A DNA stretch of 64,000 nt, taken from positions 69,275,470 through 69,339,469 of the forward strand of contig NC_037670.1 in the NCBI RefSeq assembly GCF_003255815.1, read 5' to 3'. A program made the position numbers and the translations under genes. This stretch comes from Theropithecus gelada (lineage: Eukaryota; Chordata; Mammalia; Primates; Cercopithecidae). Shown here piece by piece: positions 61,401 to 64,000 of this stretch. Each line of letters opens with the position of its first letter. Position 1 is the stretch's first letter. The notes below the pieces were generated by a model, which was not told where the DNA came from, ran no database searches, and was given only the letters and a program-made list of their open reading frames with translations.

Positions 61401-62521
61401 GGGGAGTCTAACCCCTCCAGAGGAAAACACAGCAACCAGGGCACGAATATGAACTTAAGTCTGCCCCCAAAGCCAGAGAATTTAACAACTTCCCCAAACT
61501 GTTCTCAAGGAAGAGTCCCCAAATCCCACAAAAATCACTCGATCACCCCTCTTCAGCATGCAAAATGTAAAGCATCCGAATAGCCTGCACTTGCAACTTT
61601 GGAGACAAGCTCTCCCTATTCCCACAAAAAAACGGTGGGCTAGGGTGGGGTGAGGGGAGAAGGCAAGAATCGGTTCCCAGCAAAGTAAAAAGAGCGAGAA
61701 AAGGGCCAAGCGCCTACGAAAGAAACCAATCTAACTCGAGGCAAAGGGACCTAAATATTTTAGAACTAAAAAGGCACAAAACCAACCAAGAAAACGAAAA
61801 TGAATTCAGCAAAAGACCGACACAAGGTAACAGAGCACCGGTGCAAAGGAAGCTGTCACAACGGATGCTGTATTTTATTAAAACCACACAGAGAGACCAA
61901 GAAAGTCGCAACAGTTGAAGGAAAAAAGCAAAGCCGGCTCCACAGACCTCTGGTTTTCAGACCCGCTGCTCGGGGTGAAAGGCAGAGCGCGGTCCGCACC
62001 TTCTCTCGTTAAATCGCCATTCGAAACGCCACAGAGAACCAAAGGGCTGAGGAAAGTGTCCGCGCCTCCGGGACCGCCATCGAGTTACCATCACTCGCTC
62101 GCTGGGCGCGGCGCGTGGTGGGGGTGGGGAGGCGCTGGTGCGACTTGGCTGCCCTACTCGCCGTCAGCACCCAAGTTCGTGCCAAGTCACAAAGCGCGTT
62201 ATCGGCAACAGCAACGCCACCTCAGGCTCGCCGCCGGGGCCCCGGCACTTATCGGCGCCCGCGTCCCGCCCCGCGCGTCCGGAAAGGTTCCGCGCCGGGC
62301 CCCGCCCGTCCTCACCTGCCCAGCTCCCGGCCCGGGCACAGGCTGTAGCTGTCCTGGAAGGGCTCGGTGCGCACCGCGGCGCGGATCTCTGTCAGCAGCC
62401 CGCGGGCCTGTGGCGGCGGCGGCGGCCGGCACGGCCCGCTCAGACCCCGGCCGGCCCGGCCCGAGCCTGAGGTGGCGGCTGGGGAGGAGCTGCCGCTGCC
62501 CGGCTTCTCCAGAGGAATCAT
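19130..62521 (-). CDS. STK17A: STK17A (DRAK1) serine/threonine kinase, complete coding region in seven exons
   Basis: STK17A is a DAPK-family serine/threonine kinase, mainly nuclear and linked to apoptosis. The seven exons (206+213+145+127+49+180+325 nt) total 1245 nt, giving 414 codons plus TGA. All junctions are GT-AG and phase-compatible. Kinase landmarks are intact: the glycine-rich loop GRGKFAVV spans the exon 1/2 junction. The ATP-binding lysine is Lys90 in AAKF, the catalytic loop is HLDLK with Asp186, DFG has Asp207, and APE is 231-233. The C-terminus after about residue 321 is acidic then basic and carries KAISKRFKF. Differences from human STK17A as I remember it include Ile85 for Lys, Leu167 for Met, His180 for Arg and Glu for Lys in the tail. 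These look like ordinary species differences. I see no frameshift or premature stop. Confidence 0.97.
20036..20215 (-). CDS. STK17A: STK17A exon 6
   Basis: This 180-nt exon starts by completing Trp247 and encodes [18 protein letters not shown] and the following helices of the kinase C-lobe to LLVKKPE. The donor is CTGA/GTAAGT. It covers alpha-F to alpha-H, the substrate-lobe scaffold. Confidence 0.97.
20304..20352 (-). CDS. STK17A: STK17A exon 5 (49-nt exon)
   Basis: A very short exon encoding the rest of the APE motif and [12 protein letters not shown]. It is separated from exon 6 by an intron of only 88 bp (20216-20303). Both its boundaries split codons (Ala231 and Trp247). Skipping it would shift the frame. 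Confidence 0.96.
20941..21232 (+). repeat. Alu with an internal 5' deletion
   Basis: It reads GGCTGGGTGC directly into CCAGCACTTT, so about 20 bases of the left monomer are missing. The rest is dimeric with a long A-tail. Confidence 0.9.
21805..21980 (+). repeat. MIR SINE relic
   Basis: The landmarks GAGTGCTTATTATGTGCTGA, CTATGAGGTCGGTACTATTA and AAGGTCACACAGGG occur in MIR order. Confidence 0.85.
22227..22436 (+). repeat. 5'-truncated Alu
   Basis: It starts inside the left monomer at AGCCTGGGCAAC and continues through the right monomer with an ACAACAACAAC tail. Confidence 0.88.
22780..24170 (+). repeat. Possible L2/CR1-type LINE coding relic
   Basis: Translation near 23070-23140 reads [20 protein letters not shown], which resembles the GDFN-H-D motif of LINE endonuclease domains, followed by LINE-like text after the Alu at 23227. 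Highly diverged, with no open frame. Confidence 0.4.
23227..23525 (-). repeat. Alu (antisense) with 15-bp target duplication
   Basis: A complete Alu flanked by TAAATATTAATATTC at 23212-23226 and 23526-23540. Confidence 0.95.
24195..24321 (-). CDS. STK17A: STK17A exon 4
   Basis: This 127-nt exon starts after TTTTTTAG with [18 protein letters not shown], then DFGLSR, the activation segment and MGTPEYV, ending on the first base of Ala231 before GTAAGT. It holds the magnesium-binding Asp207. Alu and LINE relics on either side do not touch the splice sites. Confidence 0.97.
24640..26890 (+). repeat. L2-type LINE relics (sense)
   Basis: Several blocks match L2 3' coding and UTR text: CTCAAATTCAACATGACCAA at about 26282, CCCACTGCTCTTAGATAACC at about 26670, and the CATGCCTTTGCACATGTACC block at about 25546 followed by CCCTCTCC and a TCTGTAAAGCCTGCCCTGG-like end. 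The order suggests more than one fragment. All are non-coding. Confidence 0.6.
27015..27302 (-). repeat. Alu (antisense, AluY-like) with target duplication
   Basis: A full Alu flanked by AGATGGTCCCTCTTTT at about 27003-27018 (shared with the T-tract) and 27303-27318. The low divergence and GTGAGCCACCGCGCCC end suggest a young subfamily. Confidence 0.93.
27780..28320 (-). repeat. L2 3' end relic (antisense)
   Basis: TTCAACAAATATTTACTGAT, then AATAACAGAAAACAAGACAC, GAAGGCCTTTCTAAGAAGG and GGAGGCATTCCAGGCAGAGG follow the order of the reverse complement of the L2 3' region. Confidence 0.7.
28444..28741 (+). repeat. Alu element
   Basis: A dimeric Alu with a deletion in the left monomer and an AAAACAAAAC tail. 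Confidence 0.92.
28742..30030. other. Intron 3 sequence, nothing named
   Basis: A/T-rich sequence. I see neither an exon nor a confidently classified repeat. Confidence 0.35.
30031..30321 (-). repeat. Alu (antisense)
   Basis: A full-length older Alu beginning TTTTTGAGACAGGATCTC and ending CCACACCTGGCC. Confidence 0.93.
30388..30710 (+). mobile_element. MER2-type non-autonomous Tigger element
   Basis: It starts TAGTTGTCCCTTGGTATCTG and ends CAGAGGGTTGACTGTA, an inverted pair with the MER2 terminus. Internal AGTATTTGCATATAACCTA and TTTAAATCATCTCTAGGTTA are MER2 landmarks. TA dinucleotides flank it. Confidence 0.88.
30711..32001. other. Intron 3 sequence, nothing named
   Basis: No exon or certain repeat. 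Short open frames on both strands around 31380-31850 have no recognised family. Confidence 0.35.
32002..32200 (+). repeat. Dispersed direct duplication, copy 1 (199 bp)
   Basis: It begins GCTGAAAGCTCATTTCCTAT and ends GCATGGCTAATACTG. It matches 34296-34491 base for base except for 3 extra bases in the AAAACATCATTAAAA stretch. Strand is given for convenience. It is probably the donor, because flanking sequence runs through it without a visible junction. Confidence 0.9.
32759..33053 (-). repeat. Alu (antisense)
   Basis: A dimeric Alu with a small deletion in the left monomer (GGCCATGAGGCTCTTG). Confidence 0.93.
33212..33507 (-). repeat. Alu (antisense), first of two at one target
   Basis: A full Alu between copies of CCATATAGCA at 33201-33210 and 33508-33517. 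Confidence 0.93.
33523..33826 (-). repeat. Alu (antisense), second insertion at the same target
   Basis: A younger-looking Alu between CTGGCCATATAGCAATTCT copies at about 33504-33522 and 33827-33845. The duplication includes the end of the first Alu, so this insertion came second. Confidence 0.93.
34296..34491 (+). repeat. Dispersed direct duplication, copy 2 (196 bp)
   Basis: It repeats 32002-32200 without any visible substitution and with one 3-bp deletion. Its right junction abuts GCCATGCAG, the exact reverse complement of CTGCATGGC just inside the copy, forming a hairpin at 34475-34499. No A-tail or target duplication is visible, so this is not a retroposon. Confidence 0.9.
34500..35671. 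other. Intron 3, unassigned old repeat-like block
   Basis: A 124-codon minus-strand open frame at 34574-34948 lies in sequence that has the feel of an old interspersed repeat, but I cannot name it. The rest up to exon 3 shows nothing. Confidence 0.3.
35672..35816 (-). CDS. STK17A: STK17A exon 3
   Basis: This 145-nt exon completes Tyr140 and encodes [18 protein letters not shown], alpha-E and the catalytic loop HLDLK with Asp186. The donor is AAG/GTAAGG. As in other DAPK-family members, the HRD arginine is replaced by leucine, a family trait rather than damage. Confidence 0.97.
35939..36071 (-). repeat. Alu monomer (antisense)
   Basis: A single monomer with a TTTTTATTTTGAAAAATAG start and a divergent end, probably a FLAM/FRAM-type relic. 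Confidence 0.8.
36406..36710 (-). repeat. Alu (antisense) with target duplication
   Basis: A full Alu flanked by CCCATTCTTGCTTT at about 36390 and 36710. Confidence 0.94.
36855..37159 (+). repeat. Alu element
   Basis: A full dimeric Alu with a long pure A-tail (about 37137-37159). Confidence 0.94.
37160..37719. other. Intron 2, nothing named
   Basis: A/T-rich sequence without a recognised element. Confidence 0.35.
37720..38110 (-). repeat. L2 3' end relic (antisense)
   Basis: The order of AGGCCCTATATTCCGTCCTA, CTTCAAGCTCTAGTGGGG and CTTGGAAAGATGACATTTAT parallels the reverse complement of the L2 3' end. Confidence 0.5.
38790..39383 (+). repeat. Old L1 ORF1-like relic
   Basis: A-rich text such as AAGATGTGCAAAGATTTAAA and a 64-codon fragment rich in Lys and Glu resemble an old L1M or HAL1 ORF1 coiled-coil region. 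Confidence 0.4.
39384..39675 (+). repeat. AluY-like element with target duplication
   Basis: A low-divergence Alu. AAAAAGGCACATT flanks it on both sides (about 39368 and 39671). Confidence 0.94.
39955..40190 (+). repeat. MIR SINE relic
   Basis: TCTGGCTCTGCTATTTGTAA and the CACGTGGCACATAGTAAATG ending are MIR landmarks. Confidence 0.75.
40273..40766 (+). mobile_element. Tigger-type non-autonomous DNA transposon
   Basis: The ends AGGCTGAATATCCCTT and, inverted, AGGTTGAGCATTCTTA are imperfect terminal inverted repeats of a pogo-group element. No transposase frame is present. Confidence 0.65.
41080..41458 (-). repeat. L2 3' relic (antisense), left half
   Basis: Text like TAAGGATAACTTCAAGGTTTC and the following AGCAATGAAACAGATGGGG matches the reverse complement of the L2 distal coding region. 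It resumes after the L1 insertion. Confidence 0.6.
41459..41474 (+). repeat. 16-bp target-site duplication, left copy
   Basis: AAGAAAGGGGCTGAGG here is repeated exactly at 43403-43418 and brackets the truncated L1. Confidence 0.95.
41475..43402 (+). mobile_element. L1 (L1PA-type) with 5' end and ORF1 but no ORF2 or 3' end
   Basis: It contains the primate L1 5' UTR from CCAAGATGGCCGAATAGG at 41498 and an ORF1 region from ATG 42517. It ends at AAGTGAAGGAGA, still inside ORF1, where the right target duplication starts. There is no A-tail. About 23 extra bases (41475-41497) precede the usual L1 start and resemble an Alu 3' end. The usual LINE truncation is at the 5' end, so a 3'-truncated copy with clean target duplications is atypical. 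The insertion lies in an L2 fossil in STK17A intron 2, antisense to the gene. Confidence 0.92.
42517..43402 (+). pseudogene. Broken, truncated L1 ORF1
   Basis: ORF1 encodes the RNA-binding chaperone of L1. Here the ATG is intact and the first 97 codons are open, but a TGA follows at 42808 and another in-frame TGA at 42904-42906. Both look like CGA-to-TGA CpG decay. A further shift lies near 43130-43150, and the reading frame is cut off at 43402 before its C-terminus. It is inactive. Confidence 0.9.
43403..43418 (+). repeat. 16-bp target-site duplication, right copy
   Basis: Exact repeat of 41459-41474. Confidence 0.95.
43419..44740 (-). repeat. L2 3' relic (antisense), right half
   Basis: Purine-rich text resumes the antisense L2 interrupted by the L1. 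Landmarks are weak, so the right boundary is uncertain. Confidence 0.45.
44820..45735. repeat. Old L1ME-type UTR relic with Alu monomer inside
   Basis: Blocks such as GGGATTCCTACAAGTGAAAT and TAACATATCTTTGCAAAACT resemble a very common old mammalian L1 UTR sequence. A FLAM-like Alu monomer sits at 45342-45475. Confidence 0.5.
45342..45475 (+). repeat. Alu monomer (FLAM-like)
   Basis: One left monomer followed by a short A-run (TTAAAAAAAAC). Confidence 0.85.
46085..46625 (+). repeat. MLT2-like ERVL LTR block
   Basis: The order TTGACTTGATTGGATTAAGG, TGTGTCTGTGAGGGTGTTTC, GGACATCAGAACTCCAGCC, then CCTATTGGTTCTGTCTCTCT matches a common mammalian ERVL-type LTR sequence. No retroviral gene is attached. 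Confidence 0.6.
47178..47494 (+). repeat. Alu element
   Basis: A full dimeric Alu with a mixed AAACAAAAAAGAACAAC tail. Confidence 0.93.
47740..48029 (-). repeat. Alu (antisense)
   Basis: A full Alu lacking about 10 bases near its 5' end (AGTGCTGGGGCGTGAGCC). Confidence 0.93.
48276..48548 (-). repeat. Alu (antisense), left member of a head-to-head pair
   Basis: Antisense Alu ending at about 48548, where a sense Alu starts immediately. Confidence 0.9.
48549..48769 (+). repeat. Alu (sense), 3'-truncated right member of a head-to-head pair
   Basis: It lacks the terminal part of the right monomer and any A-tail, stopping at GGTTGCAGCA. Back-to-back with the Alu at 48276-48548, it makes a hairpin-forming pair. 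Confidence 0.9.
49136..49237 (-). repeat. Alu monomer (antisense)
   Basis: A left-monomer relic interrupted at its 5' end by the target of the next Alu. GTATTAAGTC occurs at about 49088 and 49236. Confidence 0.8.
49251..49543 (-). repeat. Alu (antisense)
   Basis: A full dimeric Alu. Confidence 0.93.
50013..50225 (-). CDS. STK17A: STK17A exon 2
   Basis: This 213-nt exon completes Arg69 and encodes the rest of the glycine-rich loop, the AAKF lysine (Lys90), the basic RKRRKGQD stretch after it, alpha-C ([12 protein letters not shown]) and the hinge-proximal LVLE. The donor is AATA/GTAAGT. The position I read as Ile85 is Lys in human STK17A as I recall it. Confidence 0.97.
50556..50890 (+). repeat. 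Alu with internal duplication and G-rich tail
   Basis: The middle linker is duplicated: CTCTACTAATAATACAAAAA and CTCTACTAAAAATACAAAAA both occur before the right monomer (about 50670-50735). The usual A-tail is replaced by G-runs at 50872-50890. AAGCCATTTGA lies on both sides as the target duplication. Confidence 0.9.
51125..51520 (+). repeat. MIR split by an Alu monomer
   Basis: MIR landmarks occur at 51165-51245 and again at 51385-51510 (TCTAATCTGTATAATAGAGA; GTAAGTGCTCAATAAA). The Alu monomer between them interrupts the element. Confidence 0.8.
51271..51382 (-). repeat. Alu monomer (antisense)
   Basis: Monomer-length element with a long T-run and a neighbouring TTC microsatellite. Confidence 0.8.
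51889..52060 (-). repeat. Partial Alu (antisense)
   Basis: Only the right-monomer part is present. Confidence 0.85.
52341..53245 (+). repeat. L1 ORF2 3' end and 3' UTR fragment
   Basis: A 5'-truncated L1 that covers the ORF2 C-terminal region and runs to an A-rich end near 53240. A 155-codon open stretch (52467-52934) includes the ORF2 C-terminal cysteine-rich part but is only a remnant. Confidence 0.88.
53294..53601 (-). repeat. Alu (antisense) with target duplication
   Basis: A full Alu flanked by GCCCTGTTAAATTCT at about 53279 and 53602. Confidence 0.94.
53602..54606. other. Intron 1, nothing named
   Basis: Unique-looking sequence without a recognised exon or repeat. Confidence 0.35.
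54607..54981 (+). repeat. hAT-like DNA element, copy 2, with 48-bp tandem duplication
   Basis: It starts GGGTCAGCAAACTTTTCTGT and contains the same internal order as the copy at 13778. Near its right end a 48-bp unit (54886-54933 and 54934-54981) is repeated with two or so differences, so the terminus GTAGTTTGCTGAACCCTG occurs twice. Confidence 0.75.
55740..56450 (-). repeat. L2 relic (antisense) split by an Alu
   Basis: AAGGAGTTTGGGCTTCATCA before the Alu and AAAGTCACGGATGACTTTTA after it follow the antisense L2 order. Confidence 0.5.
55911..56203 (+). repeat. Alu element with 10-bp target duplication
   Basis: A full Alu flanked by AGATAATTCT at 55901-55910 and 56204-56213. Confidence 0.94.
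56831..57133 (-). repeat. Young Alu, AluYRa-like (Old World monkey lineage)
   Basis: A low-divergence Alu with GTGGCCGGATCTCAGCTCAC and GGCTTGAGCCACC, positions that I associate with cercopithecid AluYR families rather than human AluY. TATTATTCATCTTTT occurs on both sides as the target duplication. Confidence 0.85.
57556..57824 (-). repeat. Alu (antisense) with internal deletions
   Basis: Flanked by GGGTGATGTCTT at about 57544 and 57825. Two short segments are missing from the body. Confidence 0.92.
57965..58175 (+). repeat. MIR SINE relic
   Basis: TCCTCATCTGTAAAATAATA and the preceding CTGGGCAATTTATTAATCCT are MIR core landmarks. Confidence 0.85.
58176..59109. other. Intron 1, nothing named
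   Basis: A/T-rich sequence with no recognised feature. Confidence 0.35.
59110..59300 (+). repeat. MIR SINE relic
   Basis: TTTTCTCATCTGAAAAATGG and GTGAGAATCAATGAGATAAT are in MIR order. Confidence 0.85.
59301..60334. other. Intron 1, nothing named
   Basis: A/T-rich sequence with no recognised feature. Confidence 0.35.
60335..60530 (+). repeat. MIR SINE relic
   Basis: TACTGAGTGCTTCCCTTAAG through CCAAGATTCAATCTCACACT follow the MIR 3' orientation. Confidence 0.85.
60690..60844 (-). repeat. Alu fragment lacking its 3' half
   Basis: Only the left monomer plus a few bases of the linker remain. The A-tail end is missing, which points to a deletion or recombination rather than ordinary 5' truncation. 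Confidence 0.88.
61265..61480 (+). repeat. MIR SINE relic
   Basis: ATTATACTGATTTTACAGAT and the GAGGCTGGGGAGTCTAAC stretch are MIR landmarks. Confidence 0.8.
62316..62521 (-). CDS. STK17A: STK17A exon 1 (coding part)
   Basis: The start ATG (62521-62519) has A at -3. It opens [10 protein letters not shown], a Gly/Ser/Pro-rich leader with a run of five prolines, then [12 protein letters not shown] and the entry to the kinase domain, ending ELGR at the donor CAG/GTGAGG. The leader is low-complexity and encoded by GC-rich DNA of the CpG island. This start is preferred because it gives exactly 414 codons and is the known family start. Confidence 0.96.
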
Positions 62522-62554
62522 GGTGTTCAGGCCCGCTTCTTTCCTGGCCGCCTG

Positions 62555-62704
62555 TTAGCTCCGAGAAGCCGGAGGGTCACGGACCCGCCCCCGGCTCCTA
62601 GTGCCGGTCCGCGGAGCCTTCAAACACCCGCTCTCCCCCGCGCGGCGCTCGGACTGCGGCAGGCAGGCTACCGGCAGCTCGGCCCCGCCCATGGCCCCGC
62701 CCAT
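62555..62704 (-). other. Possible upstream ORF in STK17A leader
   Basis: Two in-frame ATGs 12 bp apart (62704-62702 and 62692-62690) lie in a short GC-box tandem repeat and read to a stop at 62557-62555, 33 bp before the STK17A start. It matters only if transcription starts upstream of 62690. Confidence 0.35.
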
Positions 62705-62830
62705 GGCCCCGCGCCTGGCCCCGCCCCGTGACCACCCCGCGCCTGCCCTGCGCCCTGCTTTTGGCCCCGGCCAACCCCACCCCACGTCCGCCCCGCACCT
62801 AACCCCGCCCCCCAATCCAAGCCTCACTCC
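62585..62830 (-). promoter_or_regulatory. STK17A: Probable STK17A core promoter: GC boxes and a CCAAT
   Basis: Several CCCCGCCC GC boxes (Sp1-type) lie at about 62683-62730 and 62804-62811. A CCAAT is on the plus strand at about 62813-62817. No TATA box is visible. The transcription start cannot be placed exactly by eye. Confidence 0.6.
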
Positions 62831-63269
62831 GTGGCTGCCCCGCCCCCTCGCTGAGCTCCTGCGGGGTCCTGAGCGCCCGATGCCTCACGCGCGCCCTCTG
62901 CAGCTCAGGGGGAGAAGGTGCAGCTTTCAGGACGGCCCGGAGGCTGGAGGCGACTCACAGCACCACCCTTTGGCCAGGACCGCCTACTGCGTTAGCGGAG
63001 TTGCGCACCTGTTGAGCATCTGAGTCACAAAAGCTGACTTTCGGTTAATAAAAGGCATTTGAGCTGTAAGCGGGACTTCACGTGGTGGGAAGGGGTGATG
63101 AGACCCTGATCTCCGTACACTGGGGGAGGGGTCTGGAGGCAGGAGTTGTATAAATATTATTAACCCTGCACGCCAGCCCTTTGAAATAGACACTATTATA
63201 TCGTCTGTAGTCGTCCCTATATTTACTTTCGAGGTCTTCTCATCCAGTCTTACGACTTTAATTACCATC

Positions 63270-63733
63270 TATATGCTCATGACTACAGAATTTGTATCTC
63301 TAGCTTTCAAATATTTCCTGAACTTCAGAATGGTGTATTCAACTATGCATTTGGCATCTCCACTTAGATGTCAAATTAGCATCTCAGGCTTAACGTACAC
63401 AAAAGTGAGTTCCTGATTGGTCTTCATGAATGCACTCCTACCCAGCTTTCCCCGTCTCAGTTTTCTTCATCTCCTTCCTTCTAACTGTTCAGGCCAAAAA
63501 TCTTGGGATGAGCATTGACTCCTCTCTCATGCCCATCTGCAGTTTGTCAGTGCGGCATTTGATCATTTCTCTCTATTTCCACCTTACCACCATGGCCTGA
63601 GCCACCGTTATCTCTTATCTGGATTACTGTGATAGTTTACTAACTGGACCACCTGCTTCCATCCTTCTTCCTCCCTAATGCCGCATAGTTCATTTTCAAG
63701 GCAATGAGAGTGATCTTTTAAAAATCGAAACCA
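63270..63733 (+). repeat. L2-type LINE coding relic
   Basis: Text like AATCTTGGGATGAGCATTGA followed by GACTCCTCTCTCATGCCC, TATCTCTTATCTGGATTACT and GAGAGTGATCTTTTAAAAAT is in the order of the L2 reverse-transcriptase C-terminal region. It is non-coding. Confidence 0.65.
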
Positions 63734-64000
63734 GGCCGGGCGCGGTGGCTCCCGCCTGTAATCCCACCACTTAGGGAGGCCAAGGCGGGCGGATCACGAG
63801 GTCAGGAGATCGAGACCACCCTGGTTAACACGGTGAAACCCCGTCTCTACTAAAAATACAAAAAATTAGCCGGGCGAGATGGCGGGCGCCTGTAGTCCCA
63901 GCTACTCGGGAGGCTGAGGCGGGAGAATGGCGTGAACCCGGGAAGCGGAGCTTGCAGTGAGCCGAGATGGCGCCACTGCACTCCAGCCTGGGCGACAGAG
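63734..64000 (+). repeat. Young AluY-type element, cut by the window edge
   Basis: A low-divergence Alu starting GGCCGGGCGCGGTGGCTC. The window ends inside its right monomer, before the A-tail. Confidence 0.95.

Larger units (their letters stand above)
50226..62315 (-). other. STK17A: STK17A intron 1
   Basis: A 12.1-kb intron with Alus, MIRs, an L1 3' fragment, a hAT-like element with an internal tandem duplication, and the upstream part of the CpG island. No additional exon is recognised. Confidence 0.9.
61960..62970. promoter_or_regulatory. STK17A: CpG island covering STK17A promoter and exon 1
   Basis: G+C content and CpG density rise sharply here compared with the A/T-rich flanks. The island covers exon 1, the start of intron 1 and the upstream region, as expected for a broadly expressed gene with a TATA-less promoter. 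Confidence 0.88.

Noticed and set aside
61915..62601. 228-codon plus-strand open frame over the CpG island
   Set aside because: Long open frames are expected by chance in GC-rich DNA. It is antisense to STK17A exon 1, rich in Pro, Arg, Ala and Gly, and resembles no family.
1..64000. CRISPR arrays, operons, prophage or other prokaryotic systems
   Set aside because: The repeats are interspersed retroposons with target duplications, and coding sequence is split by GT-AG introns. There are no regularly spaced short repeats or clustered long ORFs.

Overview
The window is nuclear DNA from a primate, most likely an Old World monkey (cercopithecid). It has spliced genes with GT-AG introns, a CpG-island promoter and more than thirty Alu elements. 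At least one Alu (about 56831-57133) carries the changes I associate with the cercopithecid AluYRa lineage. There is no prokaryotic or viral gene organisation.

Two genes run towards each other. On the minus strand lies the complete coding region of STK17A (DRAK1), a death-associated-protein-kinase-family serine/threonine kinase. Exon 1 is in a CpG island at about 62.5 kb and the stop codon is at 19130. The seven coding exons sum to 1245 nt, which is 414 codons plus a stop, the length I remember for human STK17A. On the plus strand at the left edge are the last two coding exons of COA1, a mitochondrial inner-membrane assembly factor (3267-3343 and 4234-4372); the rest of COA1 lies off the left edge. 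The tail-to-tail COA1/STK17A arrangement matches human 7p13, shown here in reverse orientation.

Layout: 1-4.4 kb is the COA1 3' coding end. 4.4-16.9 kb is intergenic or COA1 3' sequence and holds a Russian-doll repeat, with an Alu inside Tigger1 inside an old LINE. 16.9-19.1 kb is probable STK17A 3' UTR. 19.1-24.3 kb holds exons 7 to 4. Then come three large introns: intron 3 (11.3 kb), intron 2 (14.2 kb) and intron 1 (12.1 kb). They are filled with Alu, L1, L2, MIR and DNA-transposon relics. 62.0-63.0 kb is the CpG-island promoter, and 63.0-64.0 kb is upstream intergenic sequence ending inside a young Alu.

I do not see an undescribed biological system. The best unusual signals are structural: (i) a 1.9-kb L1 with its 5' end and a 16-bp target duplication but no ORF2 or 3' end, and Alu-like bases at its 5' junction; (ii) a 196/199-bp duplication 2.3 kb apart that is identical except for 3 bp, with a perfect 9-bp hairpin at one junction; (iii) a COA1 reading frame that ends 13 codons later than the human one as I remember it; (iv) a composite about 3.2 kb long bounded by inverted repeats in intron 2; (v) an Alu whose A-tail position holds a G-rich run. 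Repeat names are from recognition by eye, and old-repeat boundaries are approximate.
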